A stretch of DNA of 64,000 nucleotides from Protaetiibacter larvae. Lineage in GTDB: Bacteria > Actinomycetota > Actinomycetes > Actinomycetales > Microbacteriaceae. The notes under the pieces are model-generated. The model saw nothing but the letters and a program-made list of their open reading frames with translations. It was not told where the DNA came from and searched no databases. Within the stretch, counting starts at the first letter, position 1. Every line of letters starts with the position of its first letter. The position numbers and the translations under genes were made by a program. The stretch covers positions 1,054,001 to 1,118,000 of the forward strand of contig NZ_CP043504.1 of assembly GCF_008365275.1 (NCBI RefSeq). The letters are read 5' to 3'. Shown in pieces: positions 32,805 through 39,823 of the stretch.

Positions 32805-33803
32805 ATGCCCATCCTCGGCACCGGAATCAAGGAGGGCCTCCTCCTCAAGCCCGTCACCTACCAGTGGGCGATGGATCTCTACGACCAGGCGGTCGCCAAC
32901 ACCTGGTTCCCGAACGAGATCCAGCTCGGTGAGGACATCGCCGACTTCAAGAAGATGACGGACGAAGAACGTCACGCCATCACCTTCCTGATGTCGTACT
33001 TCAACCCCAACGAGCTGCTCGTCAACAAGGCGCTCGCCTTCGGGGTGTACCCCTACATCAACGCCCCCGAGGCGCACCTCTACCTCGCGAAGCAGATGTG
33101 GGAGGAGGCCAACCACTGCATGTCGTTCGAGTACGTGCTCGAGACCTTCCCGATCGACCGCAACGAGGCCTACAACTCCCACATCGACGTGCCGTCGATG
33201 GCGCGCAAGGAGGAGTTCGAGGTCAGCTTCATCCGCCGGATGACCGAGGAGACGCTCGACATCACGACGACCGCGGGCAAGCAGGACTTCATCCGCAACC
33301 TCATCGCCTACAACATCATCCTCGAGGGCATCTGGTTCTATTCGGGGTTCATGGTGGCGTTGAGCTTCCGCCAGCGGAACCTGCTGCGCAACTTCGGCTC
33401 GCTCATGGACTGGATCGTGCGCGACGAGTCGTTGCACCTCAAGTTCGGCATCAACCTGATCCTCACGGTGCTCGACGAGAACCCCGATCTTCAGACGCCG
33501 GAGTTCGCGGCCGAGATCAAGCAGATGATCCTGGACGCGGTCGAGATGGAGGAGCAGTACAACAACGACCTGCTGCCGAACGGCATCCTCGGTCTCAACG
33601 CCGGGTACATCAACCAGTACGTCAAGTACCTGGCCGACCGCCGGCTCGAGGAGCTCGGCTTCGGCGCCCACTACAACGTCGTGAACCCGGCGAAGTGGAT
33701 GGCGACCGCGAACGACACCCTGCAGCTCGTGAACTTCTTCGAGTCGACGAACACCTCGTACGAGTCGAACGCGTCGGCGAACTCGTCGAAGAAGGAAGGC
33801 TGA
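32805..33803 (+). CDS. nrdB: Ribonucleotide reductase beta subunit, class Ic-like (no radical Tyr)
   Basis: 332 residues, ferritin-like helical subunit that houses the dimetal cofactor. Ligands by alignment with E. coli NrdB: Glu70 (NPNELLVNK, where class Ia has Asp), Glu101 and His104 (WEEANHC), Glu in LEGIW, and Glu/His in RDESLHLKF. The position of the radical Tyr122 (four after the first His) is Phe108 (HCMSF). Glu at the first ligand plus Phe at the radical site is the signature of class Ic enzymes such as that of Chlamydia trachomatis, which use Mn/Fe instead of a tyrosyl radical. C-terminal tail NASANSSKKEG is flexible, for NrdA docking. Cotranscribed with nrdA. Confidence 0.92.
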   Translation: MPILGTGIKEGLLLKPVTYQWAMDLYDQAVANTWFPNEIQLGEDIADFKKMTDEERHAITFLMSYFNPNELLVNKALAFGVYPYINAPEAHLYLAKQMWEEANHCMSFEYVLETFPIDRNEAYNSHIDVPSMARKEEFEVSFIRRMTEETLDITTTAGKQDFIRNLIAYNIILEGIWFYSGFMVALSFRQRNLLRNFGSLMDWIVRDESLHLKFGINLILTVLDENPDLQTPEFAAEIKQMILDAVEMEEQYNNDLLPNGILGLNAGYINQYVKYLADRRLEELGFGAHYNVVNPAKWMATANDTLQLVNFFESTNTSYESNASANSSKKEG

Positions 33804-33812
33804 CTTCACAGT

Positions 33813-33818
33813 TAGACT
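33813..33818 (+). promoter_or_regulatory. -10 element TAGACT, leaderless start
   Basis: TAGACT, six bases CCCCGC, then the GTG at 33825. Confidence 0.5.
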
Positions 33819-33824
33819 CCCCGC

Positions 33825-34253
33825 GTGGACGAGCAGCAGTTCGAGGAGTTCACCGACGAGTTGCGGGTGGCGGTCGCGCGTCTCTCGCGGCGACTGCGGG
33901 AGGCCGCCTACCCGCGCGACCTGAGCTGGGCGCAGGTGTCGGCGCTGCGGCACATCGAGCGCGAGGGGCCGCAGACCGTGAGCAGCCTGGCGCGGCTCGA
34001 GGGCGTGCGACCCCAGTCGATGGGGGCGACGGTCGCGGCTCTCGAGGCCGCCGGGTTCCTCGAGGGCACGCCGGATCCGGATGACGGCCGCCAGACCATC
34101 TGGTCGGTCACCGCGGATGCCCGGGTGCAGCTCGACGCGGAGCGGGCCGCCCGCCAGGACTGGCTGCTCCGCCGTGTGCGCGCCGAGCTGAGCGCCGACG
34201 AGGCGGACCGACTCGCGGCGGTCGTCCCGCTGCTGCGGCGCCTCGCCGAGTGA
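33825..34253 (+). CDS. MarR-family transcriptional regulator
   Basis: 142 residues. Winged helix: LSWAQVSALRHIEREGPQTV, SSLARLEGVRPQSMGATVAA, AAGFLEGTPDPDDGRQTIW. Flanking helices form the dimer interface. No reactive Cys is present. It follows nrdB by 21 bases but has its own leaderless promoter (TAGACT), so link to the nrd operon is not assured. It ends at a long hairpin shared with the converging gene. Confidence 0.87.
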   Translation: MDEQQFEEFTDELRVAVARLSRRLREAAYPRDLSWAQVSALRHIEREGPQTVSSLARLEGVRPQSMGATVAALEAAGFLEGTPDPDDGRQTIWSVTADARVQLDAERAARQDWLLRRVRAELSADEADRLAAVVPLLRRLAE

Positions 34254-34254
34254 G

Positions 34255-34312
34255 GGCGCGGTTTCGGCTCGATGGCGCGGTTGCGCCGGTGCCATCCGGC
34301 CGAAACCGCGCC
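34255..34312. repeat. Intergenic hairpin, GCGGTTTCGGC family
   Basis: Arms 34255-34276 and 34291-34312 pair over 22 bases with one mismatch and one wobble; each includes GGCGCGGTTTCGGC. It fills the whole space between the convergent marR and FMN-barrel genes, and is related in sequence to the hairpin at 59741. Likely bidirectional terminator. Confidence 0.7.
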
Positions 34313-34313
34313 A

Positions 34314-34727
34314 TCACCCGCCGGTGTCGTCCGTTCCGCGGGTGATGCGGCGGCCGCTCACCCGATCCGGGGTGATGCGCACGTAGTTGAACTTCTCGCT
34401 GGGGCTCCACGACACGAGGCTCAGCACCCCCGAGTGCTCGATCTCGTCGTCGAAGGCGAGTCGTTCGGCCTCGCCGTGCACCACGACGCTCCACGCGACG
34501 ACGTCGTCGCGGCCGTCCGCCTGGAACGCCACGCGCGGGTGGCTCAGCACGAGGGCGAGCTTCGATCCGGGTGCGCTGCGGAACAGGATGCTGCGCCCGC
34601 CGACCGCGAAGTTCACCGGGAAGATCTCGACGTCGTCGCCGTCCGCGAACGCCACGCGGCCCACCTCGGCGTCGGCGAGCAACGCCCAGCACGCATCCTC
34701 ATCCAGGATCTCGGGGTTGGTCTCCAT
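34314..34727 (-). CDS. Pyridoxamine 5'-phosphate oxidase-family (FMN split barrel) protein
   Basis: 137 residues. Split-barrel fold pattern: ALLADAEVGRVAFADGDDVE, FPVNFAVGGRSILFRSAPGS, KLALVLSHPRVAFQADG, WSVVVHGEAERL. Proteins of this kind bind FMN, F420 or heme; the SxxGRVAF start is common in the actinobacterial nitroimidazole-reductase-like group. Function unknown. TAGGGT (34734-34739, minus strand) six bases before the ATG marks a leaderless start back to back with the pdxH-like gene. Confidence 0.8.
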   Translation of the reverse strand: METNPEILDEDACWALLADAEVGRVAFADGDDVEIFPVNFAVGGRSILFRSAPGSKLALVLSHPRVAFQADGRDDVVAWSVVVHGEAERLAFDDEIEHSGVLSLVSWSPSEKFNYVRITPDRVSGRRITRGTDDTGG

Positions 34728-34733
34728 GACGGC

Positions 34734-34739
34734 ACCCTA
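34734..34739 (-). promoter_or_regulatory. -10 element TAGGGT, leaderless start
   Basis: Minus strand TAGGGT, six bases GCCGTC, ATG at 34727. Divergent from the TAGCCT at 34749. Confidence 0.5.
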
Positions 34740-34748
34740 CTCGCGCGA

Positions 34749-34754
34749 TAGCCT
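34749..34754 (+). promoter_or_regulatory. -10 element TAGCCT, leaderless start
   Basis: TAGCCT, six bases CGCGCC, ATG at 34761. Confidence 0.5.
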
Positions 34755-34760
34755 CGCGCC

Positions 34761-35417
34761 ATGACCGAGGAGTTGCGCGCCCGGCTGCGGGCGCTGCCGT
34801 CGTTCCCCGGGGTGCTCCCCGTGTTCGACCCGAGCGGGGCGCCCCCCGAGCCCGAGCCGTTGTTCCTCGCGTGGCTCGACGAGGCGGTGCGCGACGGGGT
34901 GTTCGCACCGCATGCGGCCACCCTCGCCACGACTGACGCGACGGGCGCGCCGAGCGCGCGGGTGCTCATCCTGAAAGACCTGGACGACGACGGCTGGTCG
35001 ATCGCGACCCCCGCCGACAGTCGCCCGGGGGAGGCGATGCTCGCCTCCGGGCGTGCCGCTCTCACCTTCTTCTGGCCGTCGCTCGGCCGGCAGGTGCGTG
35101 TCGAGGGCGCGGTGCGGCGGGCGCCGGAGGCCGAGTCGGCCGCCGACTTCCTCGCGCGTCCCGCATCCGCCCGCGCCACGGCGCTCGTCGGACGGCCGAG
35201 CGCCGCGCTCGCCGACGAGGCCGCGTACCGAGCGGCCCGGGACGCGGCGGCAGCCCGCCTGGAGGCCGAGCCGGGGCTGGTTCCCCCCGAGTGGGCGCTG
35301 TGGCGGATCGTCGCCGAGCTCGTCGAGTTCTGGCAGGCCTCCGACGACCGCGCCCACGTGCGCCTGCGCTACCGCCGCACCGGTGCATCCTGGGCGCGCG
35401 AGCGGCTGTGGCCCTGA
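34761..35417 (+). CDS. PdxH-like pyridoxamine 5'-phosphate oxidase family protein
   Basis: 218 residues. Matches PdxH in order: ATLATTDATGAPSARVLILK, DDDGWSIATPADSRPGEAML, ALTFFWPSLGRQVRVEGAV, then PEWALWRI, VEFWQASDD and a C-terminal WARERLWP (WxRxRLxP). The SRP and SxQS substrate motifs of canonical PdxH are altered (ARPASARATALVGRPSAAL), and the RLHDR loop reads RAHVRLRY. It may act on pyridoxine phosphate, or on another amine or phenazine-like substrate as PhzG does. Confidence 0.75.
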   Translation: MTEELRARLRALPSFPGVLPVFDPSGAPPEPEPLFLAWLDEAVRDGVFAPHAATLATTDATGAPSARVLILKDLDDDGWSIATPADSRPGEAMLASGRAALTFFWPSLGRQVRVEGAVRRAPEAESAADFLARPASARATALVGRPSAALADEAAYRAARDAAAARLEAEPGLVPPEWALWRIVAELVEFWQASDDRAHVRLRYRRTGASWARERLWP

Positions 35418-35426
35418 CGGCGACCC

Positions 35427-35432
35427 GATAAT
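35427..35432 (+). promoter_or_regulatory. -10 element GATAAT, leaderless start
   Basis: GATAAT, six bases GGTGGG, then the GTG at 35439. Confidence 0.45.
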
Positions 35433-35438
35433 GGTGGG

Positions 35439-37211
35439 GTGACCCGCTCCTCCACCGCGCCCCTCGCCGCCGTGGATGCCGCGCATCCGGCGCGCAGCCT
35501 CGCCCGATTGCTGAGACCGTACCGGGGTCGGCTCGCGGCGTCGGTGATCGCGTTCGCCGTGAAGGACAGCCCGCTGTGGCTGCTGCCCGTGATCACCGCG
35601 GCGATCGTCGACATCGTGGTGGATGGCGGGCCGGGGATGCGGCTCATCTGGATCGGCGCGGGTGCGCTCGCCCTGCTCGCCCTCAACTACCCCATGCACG
35701 TGCTCTTCGTGCGGCTGTTCTTCGGCACGAGCCGTGAGCTGGGCGCGCAGCTGCGCAACGGGCTCACCTCGCGGTTGCAGAGCCTGTCGATCGGGTTCCA
35801 TTCGCGCTCGAGCGCCGCCGTCATCCAGTCGAAGGTGGTGCGCGACGTCGAGAACGTCGAGCTGCTGTTCCAGCAGGCGGGGCCGTCGACCCTGTCGGCG
35901 GTGTTCGTGCTGGCCGGCGCGATCGTCATGACGGCGATCAACGTGCCCGAGTTCCTCGTGGTGTACCTGCTGACGGTGCCGGTGGCGGCGGCCCTCACCC
36001 TCGCGATGCGTCGCCGCGCCGCCCGCCGCAACGAGGACTTCCGCCGCGAGGTGGAGCGGTTCTCGAGCCGCGTCGGCGAGATGGCGAGCCTCATCCCGAT
36101 CACCCGCGCCCACGGCCTCGAGGAGGTCGCGAGCGAGCGGGTGGCCCGCAGCGCCGAGGGGGTGCGCAGCGCCGGACTCACCCTCGACCTGCTGAACGGC
36201 CGCTTCGGCTCGGCCACCTGGATCTCGTTCCAGGTGCTCGGCGTGGGCTGCCTGCTGCTCGCGGCGCTCGCCGCGCTCGAGGGCTGGCTGCCGATCACGC
36301 CCGGACAGGTGGTGCTGCTCGGCAGCTACTTCTCGATTCTCACGGGCGCGGTCACCTCGATCGTGTCGATGCTGCCGCTGTTCGCGCGCGGCATGGAGAG
36401 CCTCAAGTCGATCGCCGAGGTCATCCAGGAGCCCGACGTCGAGCGCAACGAGGGCAAGGATGCGGTCGCCGCGGTCGCGGGCGGCATCCGGCTGGATGCC
36501 GTGGGCTTCCGATACCCCGGCACGGATGCCGCGACAGGCGCCCTGCACGACATCGAGCTCGACATCGCCGAGGGCGAGACCATCGCCTTCGTGGGGCCGT
36601 CGGGCTCGGGCAAGTCGACCATGCTCAACCTGGTGCTCGGATTCCTGCGGCCCACCGAGGGGCGCATCCTGCTCGACGGTCGCGACATGGAGCAGCTCGA
36701 CCTGCGCACGGTGCGCCGATTCGTGTCGGTCGTGCCGCAGGAGTCGGTGCTGTTCGAGGGTTCGATCCGCGAGAACGTCGCCTACGGTCTCGGCGAGGTA
36801 CCGGATGAGCGGGTGCGGCTCGCCTTGCGCGACGCGAACGCGCTCGAGATCGTCGAGGCGATGCCCGATGGGTGGGACACCGTGGTCGGGGAGCGCGGCG
36901 CACGCCTTTCCGGCGGTCAGCGGCAGCGCATCGCGATCGCCCGCGCCCTCGTGCGCGACCCCCGCATCCTGCTGCTCGACGAGGCCACGAGCGCCCTCGA
37001 CTCGGAGAGCGAGCAGAAGGTGAAGGATGCGCTGACCACCCTGATGCGGGGTCGCACGACCCTCGTCGTGGCGCACCGGCTCTCGACGATCCGCTCCGCC
37101 GACCGCATCGTGGTGCTCGACCACGGCCGCATCGCCGAGATCGGCTCGCACGACGAACTGCTGGCCGCGGGCGGCCGCTACGCGCAGCTGCACCGCATCC
37201 AGTCGGCGTAG
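35439..37211 (+). CDS. ABC exporter, fused permease-ATPase
   Basis: 590 residues. Six-helix exporter domain (about 25-320) then ATPase: Walker A VGPSGSGKST, Q-loop VVPQESVLFEGSIRENVAYG, signature LSGGQRQRI, Walker B ILLLDEATSALDSES, switch VVAHRLST. Canonical on all counts, so it likely works as a homodimer. Probable lipid, peptide or drug exporter; nothing nearby identifies the cargo. Converges on the first rhodanese with one base between the stop codons. Confidence 0.9.
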   Translation: MTRSSTAPLAAVDAAHPARSLARLLRPYRGRLAASVIAFAVKDSPLWLLPVITAAIVDIVVDGGPGMRLIWIGAGALALLALNYPMHVLFVRLFFGTSRELGAQLRNGLTSRLQSLSIGFHSRSSAAVIQSKVVRDVENVELLFQQAGPSTLSAVFVLAGAIVMTAINVPEFLVVYLLTVPVAAALTLAMRRRAARRNEDFRREVERFSSRVGEMASLIPITRAHGLEEVASERVARSAEGVRSAGLTLDLLNGRFGSATWISFQVLGVGCLLLAALAALEGWLPITPGQVVLLGSYFSILTGAVTSIVSMLPLFARGMESLKSIAEVIQEPDVERNEGKDAVAAVAGGIRLDAVGFRYPGTDAATGALHDIELDIAEGETIAFVGPSGSGKSTMLNLVLGFLRPTEGRILLDGRDMEQLDLRTVRRFVSVVPQESVLFEGSIRENVAYGLGEVPDERVRLALRDANALEIVEAMPDGWDTVVGERGARLSGGQRQRIAIARALVRDPRILLLDEATSALDSESEQKVKDALTTLMRGRTTLVVAHRLSTIRSADRIVVLDHGRIAEIGSHDELLAAGGRYAQLHRIQSA

Positions 37212-37212
37212 C

Positions 37213-38121
37213 TCAGCGCGCGGGGTCAGTGCTGCAGTCGAGGTCGTTGTCGGCGAGGCGGGCGCGTGGTTCGCCCTGCTCGACCGGACGGCCGGACGAC
37301 TTCCGCCAGTGCGACCAGGAGTCTACGTAGAGGCCGATCTGCTGTCCGACCAATGCGCCGGCGAAGACCAGACTCGAGCTCGCGACGCCGCCCCCGCAGT
37401 AGGCCGCCACTTGGTGATTGCCGATCGCACGGTGAGCCAGCAACCACCGCCTCAGAGCCGTCGGGGGCAGGAGGAGGCCGTCGGAACCGATGAGGGCAGC
37501 CGCCGGAGCGTGCACAGCTCCGGGGATGTGACCGGTGCGTGACTCTCCGAAGGTGCCGTGGAAGGCAACCGCGGATCGCGCATCGAGCAGCGTGCCGTAC
37601 CGCGCCACGTCCTCCACCTCGGACGCGCGGAGCGCCCGCAGCGCGCTGGCGCCTTCGGAACGCGGGTGCGAGTCGGTATCGATCGCTGTGGCCTCGGGGA
37701 TCGGGCACGCTCTCGCGGAGCCGAGTGGTCCCCCCGCGCGGATCCAGGCGGGCAGACCCCCGTCGAGCACTCTGACCCGATCCACCCCTGCCAGTGTCAG
37801 AGTGAACCACGCGCGCGTTGCGGAACTGAACTCATCGGAACGCCGGGTGTACACGACGAGCCGCCGCTCGGGATCATCGCGGCGCAGTTCACGGGCGAGC
37901 GCGCGCAGTCGGGCGTCGTGAGGCAGAGGCAGATGCCCGGTGCCGGCGCGCGGAGTGCCGGCAAAGTGGAGGCGCACATTCGTCGTCCAGGCGTGCGGGA
38001 TGCTCCCCCCATCCGGATCCGGACGCTCGCGATCCCGCCAGGGTGCCACCTCCACGAACACGAGCCGCTCGCGGTGGTCGACGGCGACCTCCGCAGGGAG
38101 CATGAGTTCGCTGCCGCTCAT
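37213..38121 (-). CDS. Two-domain rhodanese-like sulfurtransferase (copy 1)
   Basis: 302 residues. N-terminal inactive rhodanese domain (HAWTTNVRLHFAGTP to GVDRVRVLDGGLPAWIRAGG) and C-terminal domain with DARSAVAFHGTFGESRTGHI and the active Cys in AYCGGGVASS. The CGGGVAS loop is shared with copy 2 (39023) but differs from the usual CGSGVTAS of copy 3 (52338). Transfers sulfane sulfur from a donor such as thiosulfate or a persulfide. Last gene of the leftward operon, four bases after the osmC-like gene. Confidence 0.85.
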   Translation of the reverse strand: MSGSELMLPAEVAVDHRERLVFVEVAPWRDRERPDPDGGSIPHAWTTNVRLHFAGTPRAGTGHLPLPHDARLRALARELRRDDPERRLVVYTRRSDEFSSATRAWFTLTLAGVDRVRVLDGGLPAWIRAGGPLGSARACPIPEATAIDTDSHPRSEGASALRALRASEVEDVARYGTLLDARSAVAFHGTFGESRTGHIPGAVHAPAAALIGSDGLLLPPTALRRWLLAHRAIGNHQVAAYCGGGVASSSLVFAGALVGQQIGLYVDSWSHWRKSSGRPVEQGEPRARLADNDLDCSTDPAR

Positions 38122-38125
38122 CCGC

Positions 38126-38566
38126 TCAGCCCCCGTAGCGTGCGCCGGTGTCGTGCAGCACGAACACCACGGGGAGGCTGTCCTTGAGTGCCTGGTAGAT
38201 GCGGCAGCGCTTCTTGTACTCCTCGACGAGCTCGTCCGCGGTGCGATGGTCCACTCCGTCGATGAAGCACTCCATGATGAGCGTTCCCAGGTAGTCGCCG
38301 TCCTGGCGGCGCTCGACGCGCGCGAAGATCTCCACTTCTCGATCCGGCTCTCCGGCCGAGACGAAGTCTTGACGGAATGCGTTGAGCGCGCACGACACGA
38401 GCGATGCCACCAGGAGGTCGAGTGCGCTGGCCTCTTCGCCGAGACCCCCGCTTCGCACGGAGCCGTCGGAGGTGATCTCGAAGCTGCCGTCGCCGATCTG
38501 GTACCGACCTCGCACGTCGGTCATCCGGCCGTGCATGTTGCTGGCCACCACGATGCGCGCGTTCAT
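38126..38566 (-). CDS. OsmC-family protein
   Basis: 146 residues. OsmC fold with two cysteines: the N-terminal one in LLVASLVSCALNAFRQDFVS and the second in EEYKKRCRIYQALKDS, as in thiol peroxidases/YhfA-type members. Start MNARIVVASNMHGRMTDVRG leads into the GDGSFEITSDGSVRSGG swap strand. Possible roles are organic hydroperoxide reduction or binding of a persulfide/thiol intermediate. Its place between two rhodaneses favours sulfur chemistry (inference). Confidence 0.85.
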   Translation of the reverse strand: MNARIVVASNMHGRMTDVRGRYQIGDGSFEITSDGSVRSGGLGEEASALDLLVASLVSCALNAFRQDFVSAGEPDREVEIFARVERRQDGDYLGTLIMECFIDGVDHRTADELVEEYKKRCRIYQALKDSLPVVFVLHDTGARYGG

Positions 38567-38617
38567 GGGGAGGACGCTACCGAGCGTTCGTGCACGCCGG
38601 GCGGCTGTTGAGAACTC

Positions 38618-38971
38618 TTACGCGAGCGGGCGCAGCTGTTCGGAGAGCAGGGCAACCACCCGGGTGAGGCTGCGGTTGTCTTCCTCGAGCACCAGGATGC
38701 GACGCTCCAGAAACGCGATCCGCTCGGTGAGCGCCTGCCGACTCGACCCGATGCGGCGCGTGACCTCCCGGTCGCCGTCGTCATCGTCGTAGTCGTAGCT
38801 GCCGTCGTCGTATCGTGCGAGCCACTGCCGGAGCGATTGCGGTCCGACGTCGAACTCCTCGGCGACCTCGCGGATGATCGCCCGATTTCCGGGCTCATCA
38901 CGGCGTCGTCGGATGACGGTCTCCACCGACCGCGTGCGAACTTCGTCGGTGTACTTGCGCTCGAAAGCCAT
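38618..38971 (-). CDS. IS3-OrfA-like HTH protein with coiled coil
   Basis: 117 residues. The first 50 (KYTDEVRTRSVETVIRRRRD, AIIREVAEEFDVGPQSLRQW) look like the HTH of IS3/IS911 OrfA transposase subunits. Then an acidic YDDGSYDYDDDDGD linker and a leucine-zipper-like helix (LTERIAFLERRILVLEEDNR, LTRVVALLSEQL). There is no OrfB, no inverted repeats and an intact reading frame with AAAGGATG upstream, inside a sulfur operon. A domesticated DNA-binding regulator of the island is therefore plausible; an IS remnant is the alternative. Confidence 0.65.
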   Translation of the reverse strand: MAFERKYTDEVRTRSVETVIRRRRDEPGNRAIIREVAEEFDVGPQSLRQWLARYDDGSYDYDDDDGDREVTRRIGSSRQALTERIAFLERRILVLEEDNRSLTRVVALLSEQLRPLA

Positions 38972-39022
38972 GACATCCTTTCGTCGCTCGACGGTAGCGC
39001 GGTGATATCGCGCACGTTGACT

Positions 39023-39823
39023 CTATAGATGAAGCTTCTCCCATTCGGACCACGACCCCACGTAGACGGGTGCGTCGATCCCGAGCGACGCGAGGGCCAG
39101 CGACTGGACGCTGGCAGCGACCCCGCCGCCGCACGACAACAGGATCGGCTGTGCGGTCGGCTCGACACCGTGTTCGCGGTAGGCGCTGGCAAGTGCGACA
39201 GGATCGGGAACCCGTTCGCTGAGCGAGAGCGCGGCATTGGGAAGGTTGATCGCGCCCGGGATGTGCTGTGTCTCGTCGCCGAAGTCGTCTGCACGACGCG
39301 CATCGATCAGCACGACGTCGGGCGCACGCCCGGCGACCGCCTCTGCGTCGACCACGGTGCTCTCGTCGATCCGGAACTCGGCTGCCAGCGACGTCGCATC
39401 GGGCGTGGTCGCCGCCGCCGGACGGGGGAGCGCTGCCACGTCATCCGCGTAGGCGCCGTTGAGGAAGGTGACGCTGTGGACGCCGGCCCACCGCAACACG
39501 AGCCAGGCACGCGCGGCGCTCGAGAGGTCGCGCGGTGTCGCTGCGTAGACGACGACGGGCGTGTCGGCCGTCACGCCCGCGCTGGTGAGCGTCGAGGTGA
39601 TGCGCGCATGGTTGGGGAGAGGGCGGTGACCGGTGAGTGGCCCCTCCTCGCCCACGAGATCGTCGAGTCCGAGGCGGAGAGTCGCCACGCTCGGGACGGT
39701 GGCGTCGACCTCGCGCGCCACTTCGATGAGAGCACGCGTCTCAAGGATCCCCGGTTCGCGTAGCGCCTCCAGGGTGGTCAGCGCGGCGAGTGCGGTCTCC
39801 GTCGTGCGGGTGGCGGTGGTCAT
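39023..39823 (-). CDS. Two-domain rhodanese-like sulfurtransferase (copy 2)
   Basis: 266 residues from the ATG at 39823 (GAGGAAC upstream), which overlaps the aldo/keto reductase stop by four bases. Catalytic domain: VVLIDARRADDFGDETQHIP, GAINLPNAAL and the active LLSCGGGVAASVQSLALA. N-terminal domain is shorter than in copy 1. Two related sulfurtransferases in one operon suggest either different acceptors or sequential persulfide relay. Confidence 0.85.
   Translation of the reverse strand: MTTATRTTETALAALTTLEALREPGILETRALIEVAREVDATVPSVATLRLGLDDLVGEEGPLTGHRPLPNHARITSTLTSAGVTADTPVVVYAATPRDLSSAARAWLVLRWAGVHSVTFLNGAYADDVAALPRPAAATTPDATSLAAEFRIDESTVVDAEAVAGRAPDVVLIDARRADDFGDETQHIPGAINLPNAALSLSERVPDPVALASAYREHGVEPTAQPILLSCGGGVAASVQSLALASLGIDAPVYVGSWSEWEKLHL

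Noticed and set aside
30209-32857. 882-residue frame antisense to nrdA
   Set aside because: Val/Leu/Asp/Arg-rich shadow of nrdA without motifs; nrdA is unmistakable.
38618-38971. Active IS3 element
   Set aside because: No OrfB, no terminal inverted repeats and no target duplication nearby; kept as a possible domesticated protein.
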